Positions 11,686-20,928 of a DNA stretch of 64,000 nt are shown one piece after another (the first letter of the stretch is position 1; each line of letters opens with the position of its first letter). Made by a program: the position numbers and the translations under genes. Below the pieces are notes generated by a model. It saw only the letters and a list, made by a program, of their open reading frames with translations. It was not told where the DNA came from and made no database searches. The stretch spans positions 188,501 to 252,500 of the forward strand of contig NZ_MDGK01000037.1 of NCBI RefSeq assembly GCF_001870465.1. The letters run 5' to 3'. This stretch comes from Pseudomonas extremorientalis (GTDB lineage Bacteria; Pseudomonadota; Gammaproteobacteria; Pseudomonadales; Pseudomonadaceae).

Positions 11686-13092
11686 ATGGGCTTGAACAAC
11701 CAGTGGATGCAACGCGACCTTGCCGTGCTGTGGCATCCCTGCACCCAGATGAAAGACCACCAGCAACTGCCGCTGATCCCGATCAAGCGCGGTGAAGGCG
11801 TATGGCTGGAAGACTTCGAAGGCAAGCGTTACCTCGACGCCGTCAGCTCCTGGTGGGTCAACGTGTTCGGCCACGCCAACCCGCGCATCAACCAGCGCAT
11901 CAAGGACCAGGTCGATCAACTGGAACACGTGATCCTCGCCGGTTTCAGCCACCAGCCGGTGATCGAGCTGTCCGAGCGTCTGGTGGCGATGACGCCCGAA
12001 GGCCTGACCCGGTGCTTCTATGCCGACAACGGCTCGTCGTGCATCGAAGTCGCGCTGAAAATGAGCTTCCACTATTGGCTCAACCGCGGCCTGCCGAACA
12101 AGAAGCGCTTCGTCACCCTGACCAACAGCTACCACGGCGAAACCATCGCCGCGATGTCGGTGGGCGATGTGCCGCTGTTTACCGAGACCTACAAGGCGCT
12201 GTTGCTCGACACCATCAAGGTGCCGAGCCCGGACTGTTACCTGCGCCCCGAAGGCGTGAGCTGGGAAGACCACTCGCGCACGATGGCCCGGGTGATGGAA
12301 CAGACCCTCGCCGAGCACCACGACACCGTGGCCGCTGTGATTATCGAACCGTTGATCCAGGGCGCTGGCGGCATGCGCATGTACCACCCGGTTTACCTCA
12401 AACTATTGCGCGAAGCCTGCGACCGTTACGGCGTGCACTTGATCCACGACGAAATCGCTGTTGGCTTCGGCCGTACCGGCAGTATGTTCGCCTGCGAGCA
12501 AGCCGGTATCCGCCCGGACTTCCTGTGCCTGTCCAAGGCGCTCACCGGCGGCTACCTGCCGCTGGCAGCCGTGGTCACCACCGAAGACGTGTACAGCGCG
12601 TTCTACGACGACTACCCCACCCTGCGCGCCTTCCTGCACTCTCACAGCTACACCGGCAACCCGCTGGCGTGTGCGGCAGCACTGGCGACCCTGGATATCT
12701 TTGAAGAAGACAACGTCATCGAGAACAACAAGGCCCTGGCCCAGCGCATGGCCACTGCCACTGAGCACCTGGTGGACCACCCTCACGTCTCGGAAGTACG
12801 CCAGACCGGCATGGTGCTGGCCATCGAGATGGTCCAGGACAAAGCCACCAAGACCGCCTACCCGTGGCAGGAACGCCGTGGCTTGAAGGTATTCGAGCAT
12901 GCCCTGGAGCGCGGTGCGCTGTTGCGGCCGCTGGGCAGTGTGGTGTACTTCCTGCCGCCCTATGTGATTACCCCGGAGCAGATCGACTTCCTCGCCGAGG
13001 TCGCCAGCGAAGGCATCGATATCGCCACCAACAGCACAGTCAGTGTGGCGGTGCCAAAAGACTTCCACCCAGGCTTCCGTGATCCGGGCTGA
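11686..13092 (+). CDS. bioA: Adenosylmethionine-8-amino-7-oxononanoate aminotransferase
   Basis: The 468-residue PLP enzyme converts 7-keto-8-aminopelargonate to 7,8-diaminopelargonate in biotin synthesis, with SAM as amino donor. Motifs are LWHPCTQMKD, SSWWVNVFGHANP, ADNGSSCIEVALKMS, the PLP-contacting Asp255 (HLIHDEIAVGFGRTG) and the Schiff-base Lys284 in CLSKALTGGYLPLA. The start at 11686 follows GAGGAG. It stands apart from other bio genes, as in P. aeruginosa, and is next to rsmE. In the 273-base gap upstream I see no convincing operator. Confidence 0.97.
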   Translation: MGLNNQWMQRDLAVLWHPCTQMKDHQQLPLIPIKRGEGVWLEDFEGKRYLDAVSSWWVNVFGHANPRINQRIKDQVDQLEHVILAGFSHQPVIELSERLVAMTPEGLTRCFYADNGSSCIEVALKMSFHYWLNRGLPNKKRFVTLTNSYHGETIAAMSVGDVPLFTETYKALLLDTIKVPSPDCYLRPEGVSWEDHSRTMARVMEQTLAEHHDTVAAVIIEPLIQGAGGMRMYHPVYLKLLREACDRYGVHLIHDEIAVGFGRTGSMFACEQAGIRPDFLCLSKALTGGYLPLAAVVTTEDVYSAFYDDYPTLRAFLHSHSYTGNPLACAAALATLDIFEEDNVIENNKALAQRMATATEHLVDHPHVSEVRQTGMVLAIEMVQDKATKTAYPWQERRGLKVFEHALERGALLRPLGSVVYFLPPYVITPEQIDFLAEVASEGIDIATNSTVSVAVPKDFHPGFRDPG

Positions 13093-13122
13093 TTGCCCGC
13101 ACTCCTTTTCCAGAGAACAGAA

Positions 13123-13842
13123 ATGAGACTGTCCCGCTTTTTCACCGACACCCCGCTGAGCATCGGCGACCACGAACTGCCCGAAGCCCAGGCGCACTAC
13201 ATCAGCCGCGTGCTGCGCATGGGCGAAGGCGATGCCGTGCAATTGTTCGACGGCTCCGGCCAGGAGTTCCTGGGCACGCTGCTGGAAGTCGGCAAGAAAC
13301 GCGTCACTGTGCAACTGACAGAGTGCTTCGCAGGCCAGGCCGAATCACCGCTGCATATCCACCTCGGCCAGGGCTTGTCCCGGGGCGAGCGTATGGACTG
13401 GGCGATCCAGAAAGCCACCGAACTGGGCGTCAATGCGATTACGCCGATTTTCAGCGAGCGCTGCGAAGTGCGCCTCAAGGACGAGCGTGCCGACAAACGC
13501 CTGCTGCACTGGCGCCAGGTGGCGATCAGCGCCTGTGAACAATGCGGGCGTTCGACGGTGCCGGCGATCCACCCGCCGCTGCTGCTGGCAGACTGGTTGA
13601 AGCAGACCGAGGCGCAGTTGAAGCTGGTGCTGCACCCGGTGGCCGAGCCGATGATCAGCCATGCCAAGCCTGCCAGCCTGGCCTTTCTGATCGGCCCCGA
13701 GGGCGGCTTGACCGACCATGAAGTCGAAACCGCCCAAGGCGCCGGCTACCACGCCGCCCGCCTCGGCCCGCGGGTGTTGCGTACCGAGACGGCGCCGGTA
13801 GTGGCGCTGGCCGTCGCCCAGCAGTTGTGGGGCGACTTCTAG
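13123..13842 (+). CDS. rsmE: 16S rRNA (uracil-1498-N3)-methyltransferase
   Basis: The 239-residue SPOUT methyltransferase opens with RLSRFFTDTPLSIG and HYISRVLRMGEGD and carries the knot motifs FLIGPEGGLTDHE and RLGPRVLRTETAPVVAL, which bind SAM. It methylates U1498 of 16S rRNA. I used the ATG at 13123; the frame from 13093 adds ten non-family residues. It lies 30 bases after bioA and is likely cotranscribed. Confidence 0.96.
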   Translation: MRLSRFFTDTPLSIGDHELPEAQAHYISRVLRMGEGDAVQLFDGSGQEFLGTLLEVGKKRVTVQLTECFAGQAESPLHIHLGQGLSRGERMDWAIQKATELGVNAITPIFSERCEVRLKDERADKRLLHWRQVAISACEQCGRSTVPAIHPPLLLADWLKQTEAQLKLVLHPVAEPMISHAKPASLAFLIGPEGGLTDHEVETAQGAGYHAARLGPRVLRTETAPVVALAVAQQLWGDF

Positions 13843-13844
13843 GG

Positions 13845-14747
13845 TTACTCCACCGGATCGCTGATCGGCTGGGCAATGATCGCCTTCAACTCGCTGGTCA
13901 TCGGGAATTCCAGGTTCAGGCCCTTGGGTGGAATCGGCTGTTCGAACCAGCGCTGGTAAATCCCATTGATCTCGCCGCTGCGGTACAGGTCTGCGAGCGT
14001 CTCGTTGACCACCGCCAGGAACTGCGGGTCGTCCTTGCGCACCATGCAGCTGTAGATTTCCCGGGATTGCTCCTCGCCCACCACCACCCAGTTGTGCGGG
14101 TCCTTTGCCTTGGCGCGTTCGCCGTAGAGCAACGCGTCGTCCATGTAGAACGCCGCCGCGCGGCCAGTCTCAAGCATCTTGAAGGCTTCGCCATGGTCCT
14201 TGGCGCTGATCACGAACATATTGGCCTTGTGCTCGGCGTTGTAGCTTTTGAGGAAACGCTCGTTGGTGGTGCCGGCCGTGGTCACCACGTTCTTGCCTGC
14301 AAGGTCCGCAAAGCCTTGGATGCCACTGTCTTTTGCCGTGAGCAACTGCCCCTTCACATAGATAAACCCGTAGGAGAACGCTACTTGCTTCTGGCGCTCG
14401 GCGGTCACCCCGGTGGAGCCACACTCCAGGTCGACGGTACCGTTCTGCACCAGCGGAATACGAGTCTGAGACGTCACCAGGTTGTACTTCACAGTGAGCT
14501 TGGCCACCCCGGTTTTCTGTTGGATGCGCTCGACGATCTTGTTCGCCAACTCCACCGAATAGCCCATGGGTTTGCCACTGTTATCCCCCACGTAGGAAAA
14601 CGGTACCGACGCATCGCGATAGCCCAAGGTGATGGACTTGGCGTCGGCAATCTTGCCCAGCGTACCGTCCAGCGGCGTTTGATTGGCATGGGCCTGCGCG
14701 CCCAGCAAAAGCCCCAGGGTGCAGCCGGTCAACAGGATCTTTTTCAT
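13845..14747 (-). CDS. Amino-acid ABC transporter substrate-binding protein (GltI-like)
   Basis: The 300-residue protein has a signal peptide (MKKILLTGCTLGLLLGAQAHA) and the core of glutamate/aspartate-type binding proteins: TLGYRDASVPFSYVG, GYSVELANKIVERI, TRIPLVQNGTVDLECGSTG and MDDALLYGE. The start at 14747 follows GGAG. It lies 34 bases downstream of a DadA-like oxidase gene in the same direction, with no permease or ATPase gene nearby. I infer that it supplies an amino acid related to the oxidase substrate. Confidence 0.9.
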   Translation of the reverse strand: MKKILLTGCTLGLLLGAQAHANQTPLDGTLGKIADAKSITLGYRDASVPFSYVGDNSGKPMGYSVELANKIVERIQQKTGVAKLTVKYNLVTSQTRIPLVQNGTVDLECGSTGVTAERQKQVAFSYGFIYVKGQLLTAKDSGIQGFADLAGKNVVTTAGTTNERFLKSYNAEHKANMFVISAKDHGEAFKMLETGRAAAFYMDDALLYGERAKAKDPHNWVVVGEEQSREIYSCMVRKDDPQFLAVVNETLADLYRSGEINGIYQRWFEQPIPPKGLNLEFPMTSELKAIIAQPISDPVE

Positions 14748-14781
14748 TGTTATTCTCCGTTGGTTTTCGGTTTGTGAGTCT

Positions 14782-16005
14782 TTACGCAGCGCGGGGCGTA
14801 AGGCCCTGCATATCAATGGAAGGCGTTCGCCGGCCGATCAAGTCGGCCAGTAACTGGCCGCTGCCACAGGCCAGGGTGAAGCCGAGTGCGCCGTGACCCA
14901 GGTTCAGCCACAGGTTGCGGTAGACACCCGCGCCAATCAGCGGCACACCGGTCGGGGTGGCCGGGCGCATGCCGGCCCATTCCACTGCGTGGGCGTAATC
15001 CCCCGCCAGCGGAAACGTCTGCACGGCCTGGCGTTTCATCAGCGCCAGGCGCTTGGGTTCGAGGCGGGCGTCGAAACCGACGATATCGACCATGGCGGCG
15101 ACCCGCAGTTGTTCGCCGATACGTGCGTAGACCATCTTGCGGTCATAGTCGGTGATGCTCACGTTCGGCGCCTGGTGCCGAGCGCCAATCGGCACGCTGA
15201 GGCTGTAGCCCTTGAGCGGGTACAGCGGCAGCGACACGCCCAACTCGGCGCTGCGATACCCCGCCGCCAGCACCAGGTGTTCGACCGGCATCACTTCATC
15301 ATCGATCTCGATGGCCTGCACCGCGCCCTCGGCATGGCGGATCCCGGTGACCTTGCGCCCCAACAAGAAGGTGCAACGCCCCGATGCCTCCAGCCGCGCC
15401 GCCAATCGCTGGCAGAAGGCATGACAATCGGCGACCTCTTCATTGGGTGTATAAATCCCGCCGACAAATCCACCGCCCGCCAGCGCCGGCTCCAGGCGAG
15501 CGCAATCAGCGGCCGACAGCACCTGCTGTTGCAGGATATCGGTGACCTTGCCGCGGGCATGCTCAAAGGAGCTGGCGTTGCGAAAGGTCACCAGCTTGCC
15601 GTTGCGCCGCCAGTCGAAACCGTCCAGGTGGTCGTGCTCGCGCCACTGCTGCAAGGTGTCCTGGCTCAGGCAGGCCAGGCGCAACAGGTGCGCGGCATTG
15701 CGCTTGTTCACCGAACCACGGCAGGCGCCGAGGAACGCCGCCATCCAACGCCATTGCCGGGGGTCAAGGCGCGGGCGCAGTTTCAGCGGCGAGTCACCGC
15801 GCAGTAACCAGCCAATGGCTTGCAGCGGCACGCCAGCATCGGCCAGGGGCGCCACGTAGCGATAGGATAATTGCCCGCCGTTGGCGAAGCTGGTCTCACT
15901 GCCCAGGGTCTCGCGTGCATCGATCACCGTCACCTCATGACCTGCACGCACCAACGCGTATGCGCTGGCCAGACCAATCACCCCACCGCCAATGATGCAC
16001 ACCAT
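14782..16005 (-). CDS. D-amino acid dehydrogenase-like FAD oxidoreductase
   Basis: The 407-residue protein begins with the FAD-binding dinucleotide motif IIGGGVIGLASAYALVRAG and ETSFANGGQLSYRY, the DadA hallmark. Later come PLKGYSLSVP and EWAGMRPATPTGVPLIG, also DadA-like. DadA oxidises D-amino acids to keto acids and feeds electrons to the respiratory chain. The frame can be read from a TTG at 16029, but the ATG at 16005 places the FAD motif at the usual position. It forms an operon with a lone binding-protein gene and faces a LysR gene. The exact substrate is unknown. Confidence 0.88.
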   Translation of the reverse strand: MVCIIGGGVIGLASAYALVRAGHEVTVIDARETLGSETSFANGGQLSYRYVAPLADAGVPLQAIGWLLRGDSPLKLRPRLDPRQWRWMAAFLGACRGSVNKRNAAHLLRLACLSQDTLQQWREHDHLDGFDWRRNGKLVTFRNASSFEHARGKVTDILQQQVLSAADCARLEPALAGGGFVGGIYTPNEEVADCHAFCQRLAARLEASGRCTFLLGRKVTGIRHAEGAVQAIEIDDEVMPVEHLVLAAGYRSAELGVSLPLYPLKGYSLSVPIGARHQAPNVSITDYDRKMVYARIGEQLRVAAMVDIVGFDARLEPKRLALMKRQAVQTFPLAGDYAHAVEWAGMRPATPTGVPLIGAGVYRNLWLNLGHGALGFTLACGSGQLLADLIGRRTPSIDMQGLTPRAA

Positions 16006-16088
16006 CTTTGCCGCCCACCGTTGAGTCAAGAGGCCTCAAGCCTAAGAGCAGGTGACAGGCCACCGACAATGAATAAAGATGGGTCACC

Positions 16089-16105
16089 TATAAACAAAGG
16101 TTATG
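16089..16105. promoter_or_regulatory. Candidate LysR operator between dadA-like gene and lysR
   Basis: ATAA (16090-16093) and TTAT (16101-16104) form a dyad with a seven-base centre in the divergent intergenic region, the right size for a LysR-type box. It lies only ten bases from the regulator's start codon, so it could serve autoregulation. The evidence is pattern only. Confidence 0.3.
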
Positions 16106-16113
16106 GACTTGCC

Positions 16114-17016
16114 ATGCGCTTGCGTCATATCGAAATCTTCCAGGCCATTCGCCAGACCGGTTCGGTCAGCGCCGCCGCGCAGTTGCTGCATGTCTCGCAA
16201 CCGGCGGTGACCAAAGTGTTGCAACACGCCGAATTGCAGTTGGGTTTCCCCCTGTTCCTGCGGGTACGCGGCAAGTTGCTGCCCACCCCGGAAGCCCTGG
16301 CGCTGGAAAGCGAAGTGGAGAAAGTCACCGATAGCCTGCAAGGTGTGCGGCGCCTGGCCAAGGCCTTGCGCCGAGAACCGGGCCAGAGTGTGCGCATCGG
16401 CGCGATCCCGGCGCTGGCGCTGTCGCTGCTGCCGCCGGCGATTCTGCAGTGGAAAAACGATTACCCGGACATGACCTGCGAGCTGTCCAGCGACCATAGC
16501 CGCGAGCTGGTGCAGAAGCTGCTGATGCGTGAGATTGACCTGGCGCTGACGCTCAACTTTTCCGGCCATCCGGGGTTGACCACGCAGGTGCTGGCGGGCG
16601 GTGTGCTGGTGGCATTGGCGTCCAAAGGCTATTGGCCGCCAGCCGAACTGAGCCAGCCCTTGCCGTTGGCTGACCTGGCAGGCGCACCGCTGATCGGCCT
16701 CTCCAGCGCCGACCCATTGGCGGCGAAGCTCGACAGCTACCTCGAAAACGTCGACCCACCGCCCAGGGTGACGATCTCGGTGCAAACCTATTCCCTGGCC
16801 CGCGCCATGGTGGAATCCGGCGCGGGTCTGACGGTGATCGACCCCTTCACCGCGCTGGGCGCGTCGACAACCACGACCTGCATCCGCCCCCTGACCCCGC
16901 CGCTGCCAATCAACCTGTACGCCCTGACCCGCGCCGACGAGGCGCCGCCGCATATGTTGGCCAATCTGCTGGAGATTTTTGGCCACCGTGCCAGGGAGCT
17001 TCTGGAGCGGCTATAA
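16114..17016 (+). CDS. LysR family transcriptional regulator
   Basis: The 300-residue regulator has an N-terminal winged helix-turn-helix (RHIEIFQAIRQTGSVSAAAQ, then SQPAVTKVLQHAELQLG) and a periplasmic-binding-like effector domain from about residue 90. It is divergent from the DadA-like and binding-protein operon and is the likely regulator of that pair, as is usual for LysR genes. Its stop overlaps the end of the convergent trhA gene by six bases. Confidence 0.93.
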   Translation: MRLRHIEIFQAIRQTGSVSAAAQLLHVSQPAVTKVLQHAELQLGFPLFLRVRGKLLPTPEALALESEVEKVTDSLQGVRRLAKALRREPGQSVRIGAIPALALSLLPPAILQWKNDYPDMTCELSSDHSRELVQKLLMREIDLALTLNFSGHPGLTTQVLAGGVLVALASKGYWPPAELSQPLPLADLAGAPLIGLSSADPLAAKLDSYLENVDPPPRVTISVQTYSLARAMVESGAGLTVIDPFTALGASTTTTCIRPLTPPLPINLYALTRADEAPPHMLANLLEIFGHRARELLERL

Positions 17017-17628
17017 GACGTAATGCATGATCGCCACAAAATGCAGGAGGCTGCCGCCGATCACAAACAAATGCCAGATGCCATGGGAATGCCGCAGGCG
17101 ATCCTCCAAGGCAAAAAAGATAATGCCGACGGTGTACAACACCCCGCCCGAGGCCAGCCAGATAAACCCGGCCGTCCCCAATGCTGCCAGCAACGGCTTG
17201 ACCGCCACCAGCACGATCCAGCCCATCACCGCATAGATCACGATCGACAGGATGCGCGCCTCCGAGCGCGGCTTGATCTCCTGCAAAATCCCGATCACCG
17301 CCAACCCCCACACAATCCCGAACAGCGTCCAGCCCCACGGCCCGCGCAGGGTCACCAGGCAAAATGGCGTGTAGCTGCCGGCGATCAACAGATAGATCGA
17401 AAAGTGATCGACCTTCTGCATGATCTCTTTTCGCCGCCCCTGCACGCTGTGGTACACGGTGGACGCGCTGTACAGCACCATCAAGGTAAAGCCATAGATC
17501 GCCACGCTGACGATCTTCCAGGGGCTGCCGTCCAGGCTCGCCACCACCAACATCCACACGGCGCCAATACACGCCGCGACTGCACCGAGCAAATGGCTCC
17601 AGGCGTTGAATCGTTCCCCGTGGTACAT
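17011..17628 (-). CDS. PAQR/TrhA family membrane protein (hemolysin III)
   Basis: The 205-residue protein has seven predicted membrane helices and the family markers GERFNAWSHLLGA, STVYHS, KVDHFSIYLLIAGSYTPF and, at the end, GIWHLFVIGGSLLHF, which hold the conserved metal-binding histidines. Members were named hemolysin III but are now tied to membrane energy homeostasis. It is convergent with the LysR gene. Confidence 0.93.
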   Translation of the reverse strand: MYHGERFNAWSHLLGAVAACIGAVWMLVVASLDGSPWKIVSVAIYGFTLMVLYSASTVYHSVQGRRKEIMQKVDHFSIYLLIAGSYTPFCLVTLRGPWGWTLFGIVWGLAVIGILQEIKPRSEARILSIVIYAVMGWIVLVAVKPLLAALGTAGFIWLASGGVLYTVGIIFFALEDRLRHSHGIWHLFVIGGSLLHFVAIMHYVL

Positions 17629-17771
17629 CTGTCACTGGCCTCCTGTAACCGTTAGGACTGGCTGGCAAGCGTCCAGCCTTGCGCATAAGAGTGCAAGCGG
17701 CTTATGACGTTCCGGCGACGCCGAACGGTTTTGCGGGCACAATCGACGGCATTCGAACAAGAGCCACGGCC

Positions 17772-18692
17772 ATGCTGATCGACGAAGAATTCACCCTCAA
17801 GAAACTGGAAATCTTCCTGGCGTTCATGCGCACCGGCAACCTGACCCGCGCCGCCGCCGAGCTGCAAACCAGCAATGTGAGCGTACACCGCGCCATCCAC
17901 TCCCTGGAAAACGCCCTGCGCTGCCCGCTGTTCAAGCATGAAGGGCGCAACCTCACCCCGTTGGAAAGCGCGTACGTCCTCGAAGAACGTGCGCAGAAAC
18001 TGGTGGCCGACGTGGTCGACAGCGTACGCCTGACCCGCGAAGCCGCCGGGTTCTCCGCCGAACGCTTCAAATTGGGCTCGCTGTATTCGCTGACGGTGAA
18101 GACCGTGCCGCAATTGATCATGGGCCTGAAGATCCGCCGCAGCGAGCTCAATATCGACCTGATCCTGGGTTCAAACTTCGACCTGCTCTACAAGCTCAAG
18201 AACATGGAAGTAGACGCGATCCTCATCTCCCTGGATGAGCACGCCAACGACCCCGACTGCGAACAGATCGCGCTGTTTTCCGACGATATCTTCCTCGCCA
18301 CCCCGGCCGACTCACCCTTCGACCGCGAGCGGGAAATCGACCTCGCCGACGTGCGCGACGCGACCTTCATCACCCTCACCCAAGGCTTCGCCACGCACCA
18401 GGATGGCAACCGTGTGTTCAAGCAGGCGGGGTTCGAGCCGAAGGTGGCGATGCAGGTCAATGATATCTTCACGCTGCTGAGCATGGTCAGCTCGGGCGTG
18501 GGTTATGCGCTGCTGCCGGGGCGGATTGCGGCGGTGTATGAGAACCGCGTGAAGCTGATACCGCTGCAACCCAGGTATCGGTTGCAGCAGCATATCGGGG
18601 TGGTGTTCCTGAAGGCCAAGGAAAGGGACCCGAACCTGCTGGCGTTGCTGGCAGAGTGTCGGATGTATGCCAACCGCCAGGTGCCGGCCTGA
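17772..18692 (+). CDS. mdcR: LysR family regulator of malonate decarboxylase (MdcR)
   Basis: The 306-residue protein has a LysR helix-turn-helix (KKLEIFLAFMRTGNLTRAAAEL, then SNVSVHRAIHSLENALRCPL) and an effector-binding domain ending near MYANRQVPA. Its position, converging on the 3' end of the mdc-mad operon, matches mdcR in P. aeruginosa. It is expected to activate the operon when malonate or malonyl-CoA is present. The start at 17772 was chosen because the 31 upstream residues do not fit the family. Confidence 0.88.
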   Translation: MLIDEEFTLKKLEIFLAFMRTGNLTRAAAELQTSNVSVHRAIHSLENALRCPLFKHEGRNLTPLESAYVLEERAQKLVADVVDSVRLTREAAGFSAERFKLGSLYSLTVKTVPQLIMGLKIRRSELNIDLILGSNFDLLYKLKNMEVDAILISLDEHANDPDCEQIALFSDDIFLATPADSPFDREREIDLADVRDATFITLTQGFATHQDGNRVFKQAGFEPKVAMQVNDIFTLLSMVSSGVGYALLPGRIAAVYENRVKLIPLQPRYRLQQHIGVVFLKAKERDPNLLALLAECRMYANRQVPA

Positions 18693-18701
18693 CACACCGC
18701 T

Positions 18702-18772
18702 ATCGGGGGCAAGCCCCCTCCCACACTTGAATGTGTTCGCAGTTCAAATGTGGGAGGGGGCTTGCCCCCGAT
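18702..18772. repeat. REP pair in reversed order between mdcR and madM
   Basis: Here the two REP halves are arranged opposite to the other REPINs: ATCGGGGGCAAG... comes first (18702-18725) and TGTGGGAGG... second (18749-18772), with a 23-base spacer. It lies between convergent genes and may act as a terminator. Confidence 0.9.
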
Positions 18773-18790
18773 GAGGCCCTGATAGACCCC

Positions 18791-19555
18791 TTACCCAACC
18801 AGGCCGCGCACAATGAAATACAGCAACGAAGGCCCAAGCAGGCAGCCCAGCCCGGTGTGGAACGTCGCCGTCAACGCGCCATACGGCACCAACCGCCGAT
18901 CCGTCGCCGCCAGCCCCGCCGTCACACCGCTGACGGTGCCGGCCAACCCACCAAACACCATCGCCGAACGCGGGTTGTCCAAGCCCATCCAGCGCGCCGC
19001 GACCGGCGTACCGACCATGACCAGGATCGCCTTGATCAAGCCGGTGGCAATCGACAGCGCCATCACATCCGAGGTCGCGCCAATCGCCGCGCCGGTCACC
19101 GGGCCGACGATGTAGGTCACAGCCCCTGCGCCAATGGTGGTCATGCTGATCGCATCGCGATAACCAAACGCCCAAGCCATGCTCGCGCCTACGATGAACG
19201 GCAGGATCGTCCCCAGCAGCAGCGCGATCACGCCAATCATCCCGGCCTTGCGCGCCTCGGTGGCTTGCACCTCGAAAGCCGTGGCGACGATGGCAAAGTC
19301 GCGCAGCATCGCGCCGCCCATCAGGCCGATGCCGGAGAACAGCGCCAGGTCCGCCAGGCCTTTCTGACCGCCGGTAATCGTGCCACCGACCCAGGCCAAT
19401 ACCAGGCCGATAACGATGGCAATCGCCGAGCCATGAATGCGCCCGAAGGTCAGGCGCCTGGACAGCACCACGGAGAGCCACATGACCACACCCACGAAGG
19501 CAAACGCGGTGATCAGGCCGTTGTGTTCCAGGCCTTTTTCGATGAGATCCCACAT
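18791..19555 (-). CDS. madM: Malonate transporter subunit MadM
   Basis: The 254-residue polytopic protein (MWDLIEKGLEHNGLITAFAF; GGTITGGQKGLADLALFSGIG; TFHTGLGCLLGPSLLYFIV) is the large subunit of the sodium-dependent malonate carrier MadLM. It imports malonate for the decarboxylase encoded upstream. Its ATG lies two bases from the madL stop, implying translational coupling. It is the last gene of the operon. Confidence 0.94.
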   Translation of the reverse strand: MWDLIEKGLEHNGLITAFAFVGVVMWLSVVLSRRLTFGRIHGSAIAIVIGLVLAWVGGTITGGQKGLADLALFSGIGLMGGAMLRDFAIVATAFEVQATEARKAGMIGVIALLLGTILPFIVGASMAWAFGYRDAISMTTIGAGAVTYIVGPVTGAAIGATSDVMALSIATGLIKAILVMVGTPVAARWMGLDNPRSAMVFGGLAGTVSGVTAGLAATDRRLVPYGALTATFHTGLGCLLGPSLLYFIVRGLVG

Positions 19556-19556
19556 A

Positions 19557-19961
19557 TCAGCGACCTCCCACTGGAGCAATCAGCGGCTCTTCATCGGGCA
19601 ACGGCTCGCCCTTGTGCGTGCGGCTGATCAGGGCAATCGTGCAACCACACACCACCACCGAACCGATCGCCGCCAGCACCGCTACCGGGCCGCCGTGCAA
19701 GGCGGTGACGACGTTCTGTTGCGCAGCCATCGCCACGACCACCGGGATGTACATGGCACCCCAGAATCCCACGCCCATTTCGCAGTCCTTGGTCATGCCG
19801 CCACGCTTTTGCATCCACAGGCGGGCGCAGATCAACAGGATCATCGCGATCCCCACCCCGCCGACGTTGGATTTGACACCCAGCAACACGCCGAGCATGT
19901 CGCCCATGATCACGCCCGCGAGCGTGCAGATCGCCAGTAATGCCACACCGTAGATAATCAT
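19557..19961 (-). CDS. madL: Malonate transporter subunit MadL
   Basis: The 134-residue protein begins MIIYGVALLAICTLAGVIMG and has four hydrophobic helices. It is the small partner of MadM in the malonate carrier. The longer open frame from 20093 overlaps mdcH and is rejected. A gap of 67 bases separates it from mdcH. Use of MadLM rather than the single carrier MdcF is a known alternative in Pseudomonas. Confidence 0.94.
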   Translation of the reverse strand: MIIYGVALLAICTLAGVIMGDMLGVLLGVKSNVGGVGIAMILLICARLWMQKRGGMTKDCEMGVGFWGAMYIPVVVAMAAQQNVVTALHGGPVAVLAAIGSVVVCGCTIALISRTHKGEPLPDEEPLIAPVGGR

Positions 19962-20028
19962 TGTTGTTGTCCTCAAAGTGCTCGATCGAAATTGTTGTTG
20001 TTGTGCTTCGAAAGCCTTGGGTAGTGCT

Positions 20029-20928
20029 CTATCGGTGGCGGCGCTCCTCCTCTTGCAGCAGGGCCTGCAAGGTGTCCAGGCGTGCGCCCTCAAAGGCGAT
20101 CACCGTGCCTTGTTCAAACACCCGGCGTGACAGGCCGGTGAGCACGGCGCCCGGTGGCAGTTCGATTTGCAGGCGCACGCCGCGCTCGTAGGCGCTTTGC
20201 ACGGTGCCGCGCCAGTCGACGACGCGGCACATGTTGAAGGCCAGGTCGTCGCGCAGTTGCTCGGGGGTGTGAATGGGCCGTGCGCGGGTGCTGCTCAGGT
20301 AGGTGATGCGCGGCGTCTTGAGCGTACCGAAGGCTTGGGCCAGGGCCTGTGCCGGTTGGTCCAACAATGCGCAATGGGAGGGCACGCTGACAGCCAGGCG
20401 CTTGGCGATGCCATTGCCCTTGACGCGGTCGGCGACGCATTTCATGGCCTGGTCGCTGCCGGCGATGACGGTCTGATTATCGGCATTGATATTGGCCAGA
20501 TACACCGGGGTTTCAGGGCTGTGGATTTCGGCCAGCAGGTTTTCGACGGTGGATAACTCGGGGCCGATGATCGCGGTCATGCCGTAGCCCTGTGGGTAAG
20601 CGTTTTGCATCAGCTCACCGCGCAGGCTGACCAGCTTGATTGCCTCGTTGAAGTCCATCGCGCCGGCAATCACCGCCGCCGCATAGGCACCAATGGACAG
20701 GCCTGCGACGTAGTCCGGCGTGTGTTGCAGCAGGCGGGCGTTGGCCACGCCGGCGATCAGCAGGCAGAGTTGTACAGCGCGGGTATTGGCCAGGGCCTCG
20801 GCCGAATCCAAGGTGCGAACGTCTTCACCCAAGGCATCGCTGGCCTGCTCCAGCACGTCGGCCGGCACCACCTGGAGCATGCCCGGGCGCTGGGCGCCCT
20901 GCCCTGGGAACACCAGAAGGCTGCTCAT
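20029..20928 (-). CDS. mdcH: Malonate decarboxylase epsilon subunit, malonyl-CoA:ACP transacylase
   Basis: The 299-residue acyltransferase starts LLVFPGQGAQRPGM and has the nucleophile motif GLSIG (Ser78) and the FabD-like partner region VPSHCALLDQPAQAL. It loads malonyl groups from malonyl-CoA onto the carrier protein MdcC, priming the decarboxylase. It overlaps mdcG by four bases. Confidence 0.95.
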   Translation of the reverse strand: MSSLLVFPGQGAQRPGMLQVVPADVLEQASDALGEDVRTLDSAEALANTRAVQLCLLIAGVANARLLQHTPDYVAGLSIGAYAAAVIAGAMDFNEAIKLVSLRGELMQNAYPQGYGMTAIIGPELSTVENLLAEIHSPETPVYLANINADNQTVIAGSDQAMKCVADRVKGNGIAKRLAVSVPSHCALLDQPAQALAQAFGTLKTPRITYLSSTRARPIHTPEQLRDDLAFNMCRVVDWRGTVQSAYERGVRLQIELPPGAVLTGLSRRVFEQGTVIAFEGARLDTLQALLQEEERRHR

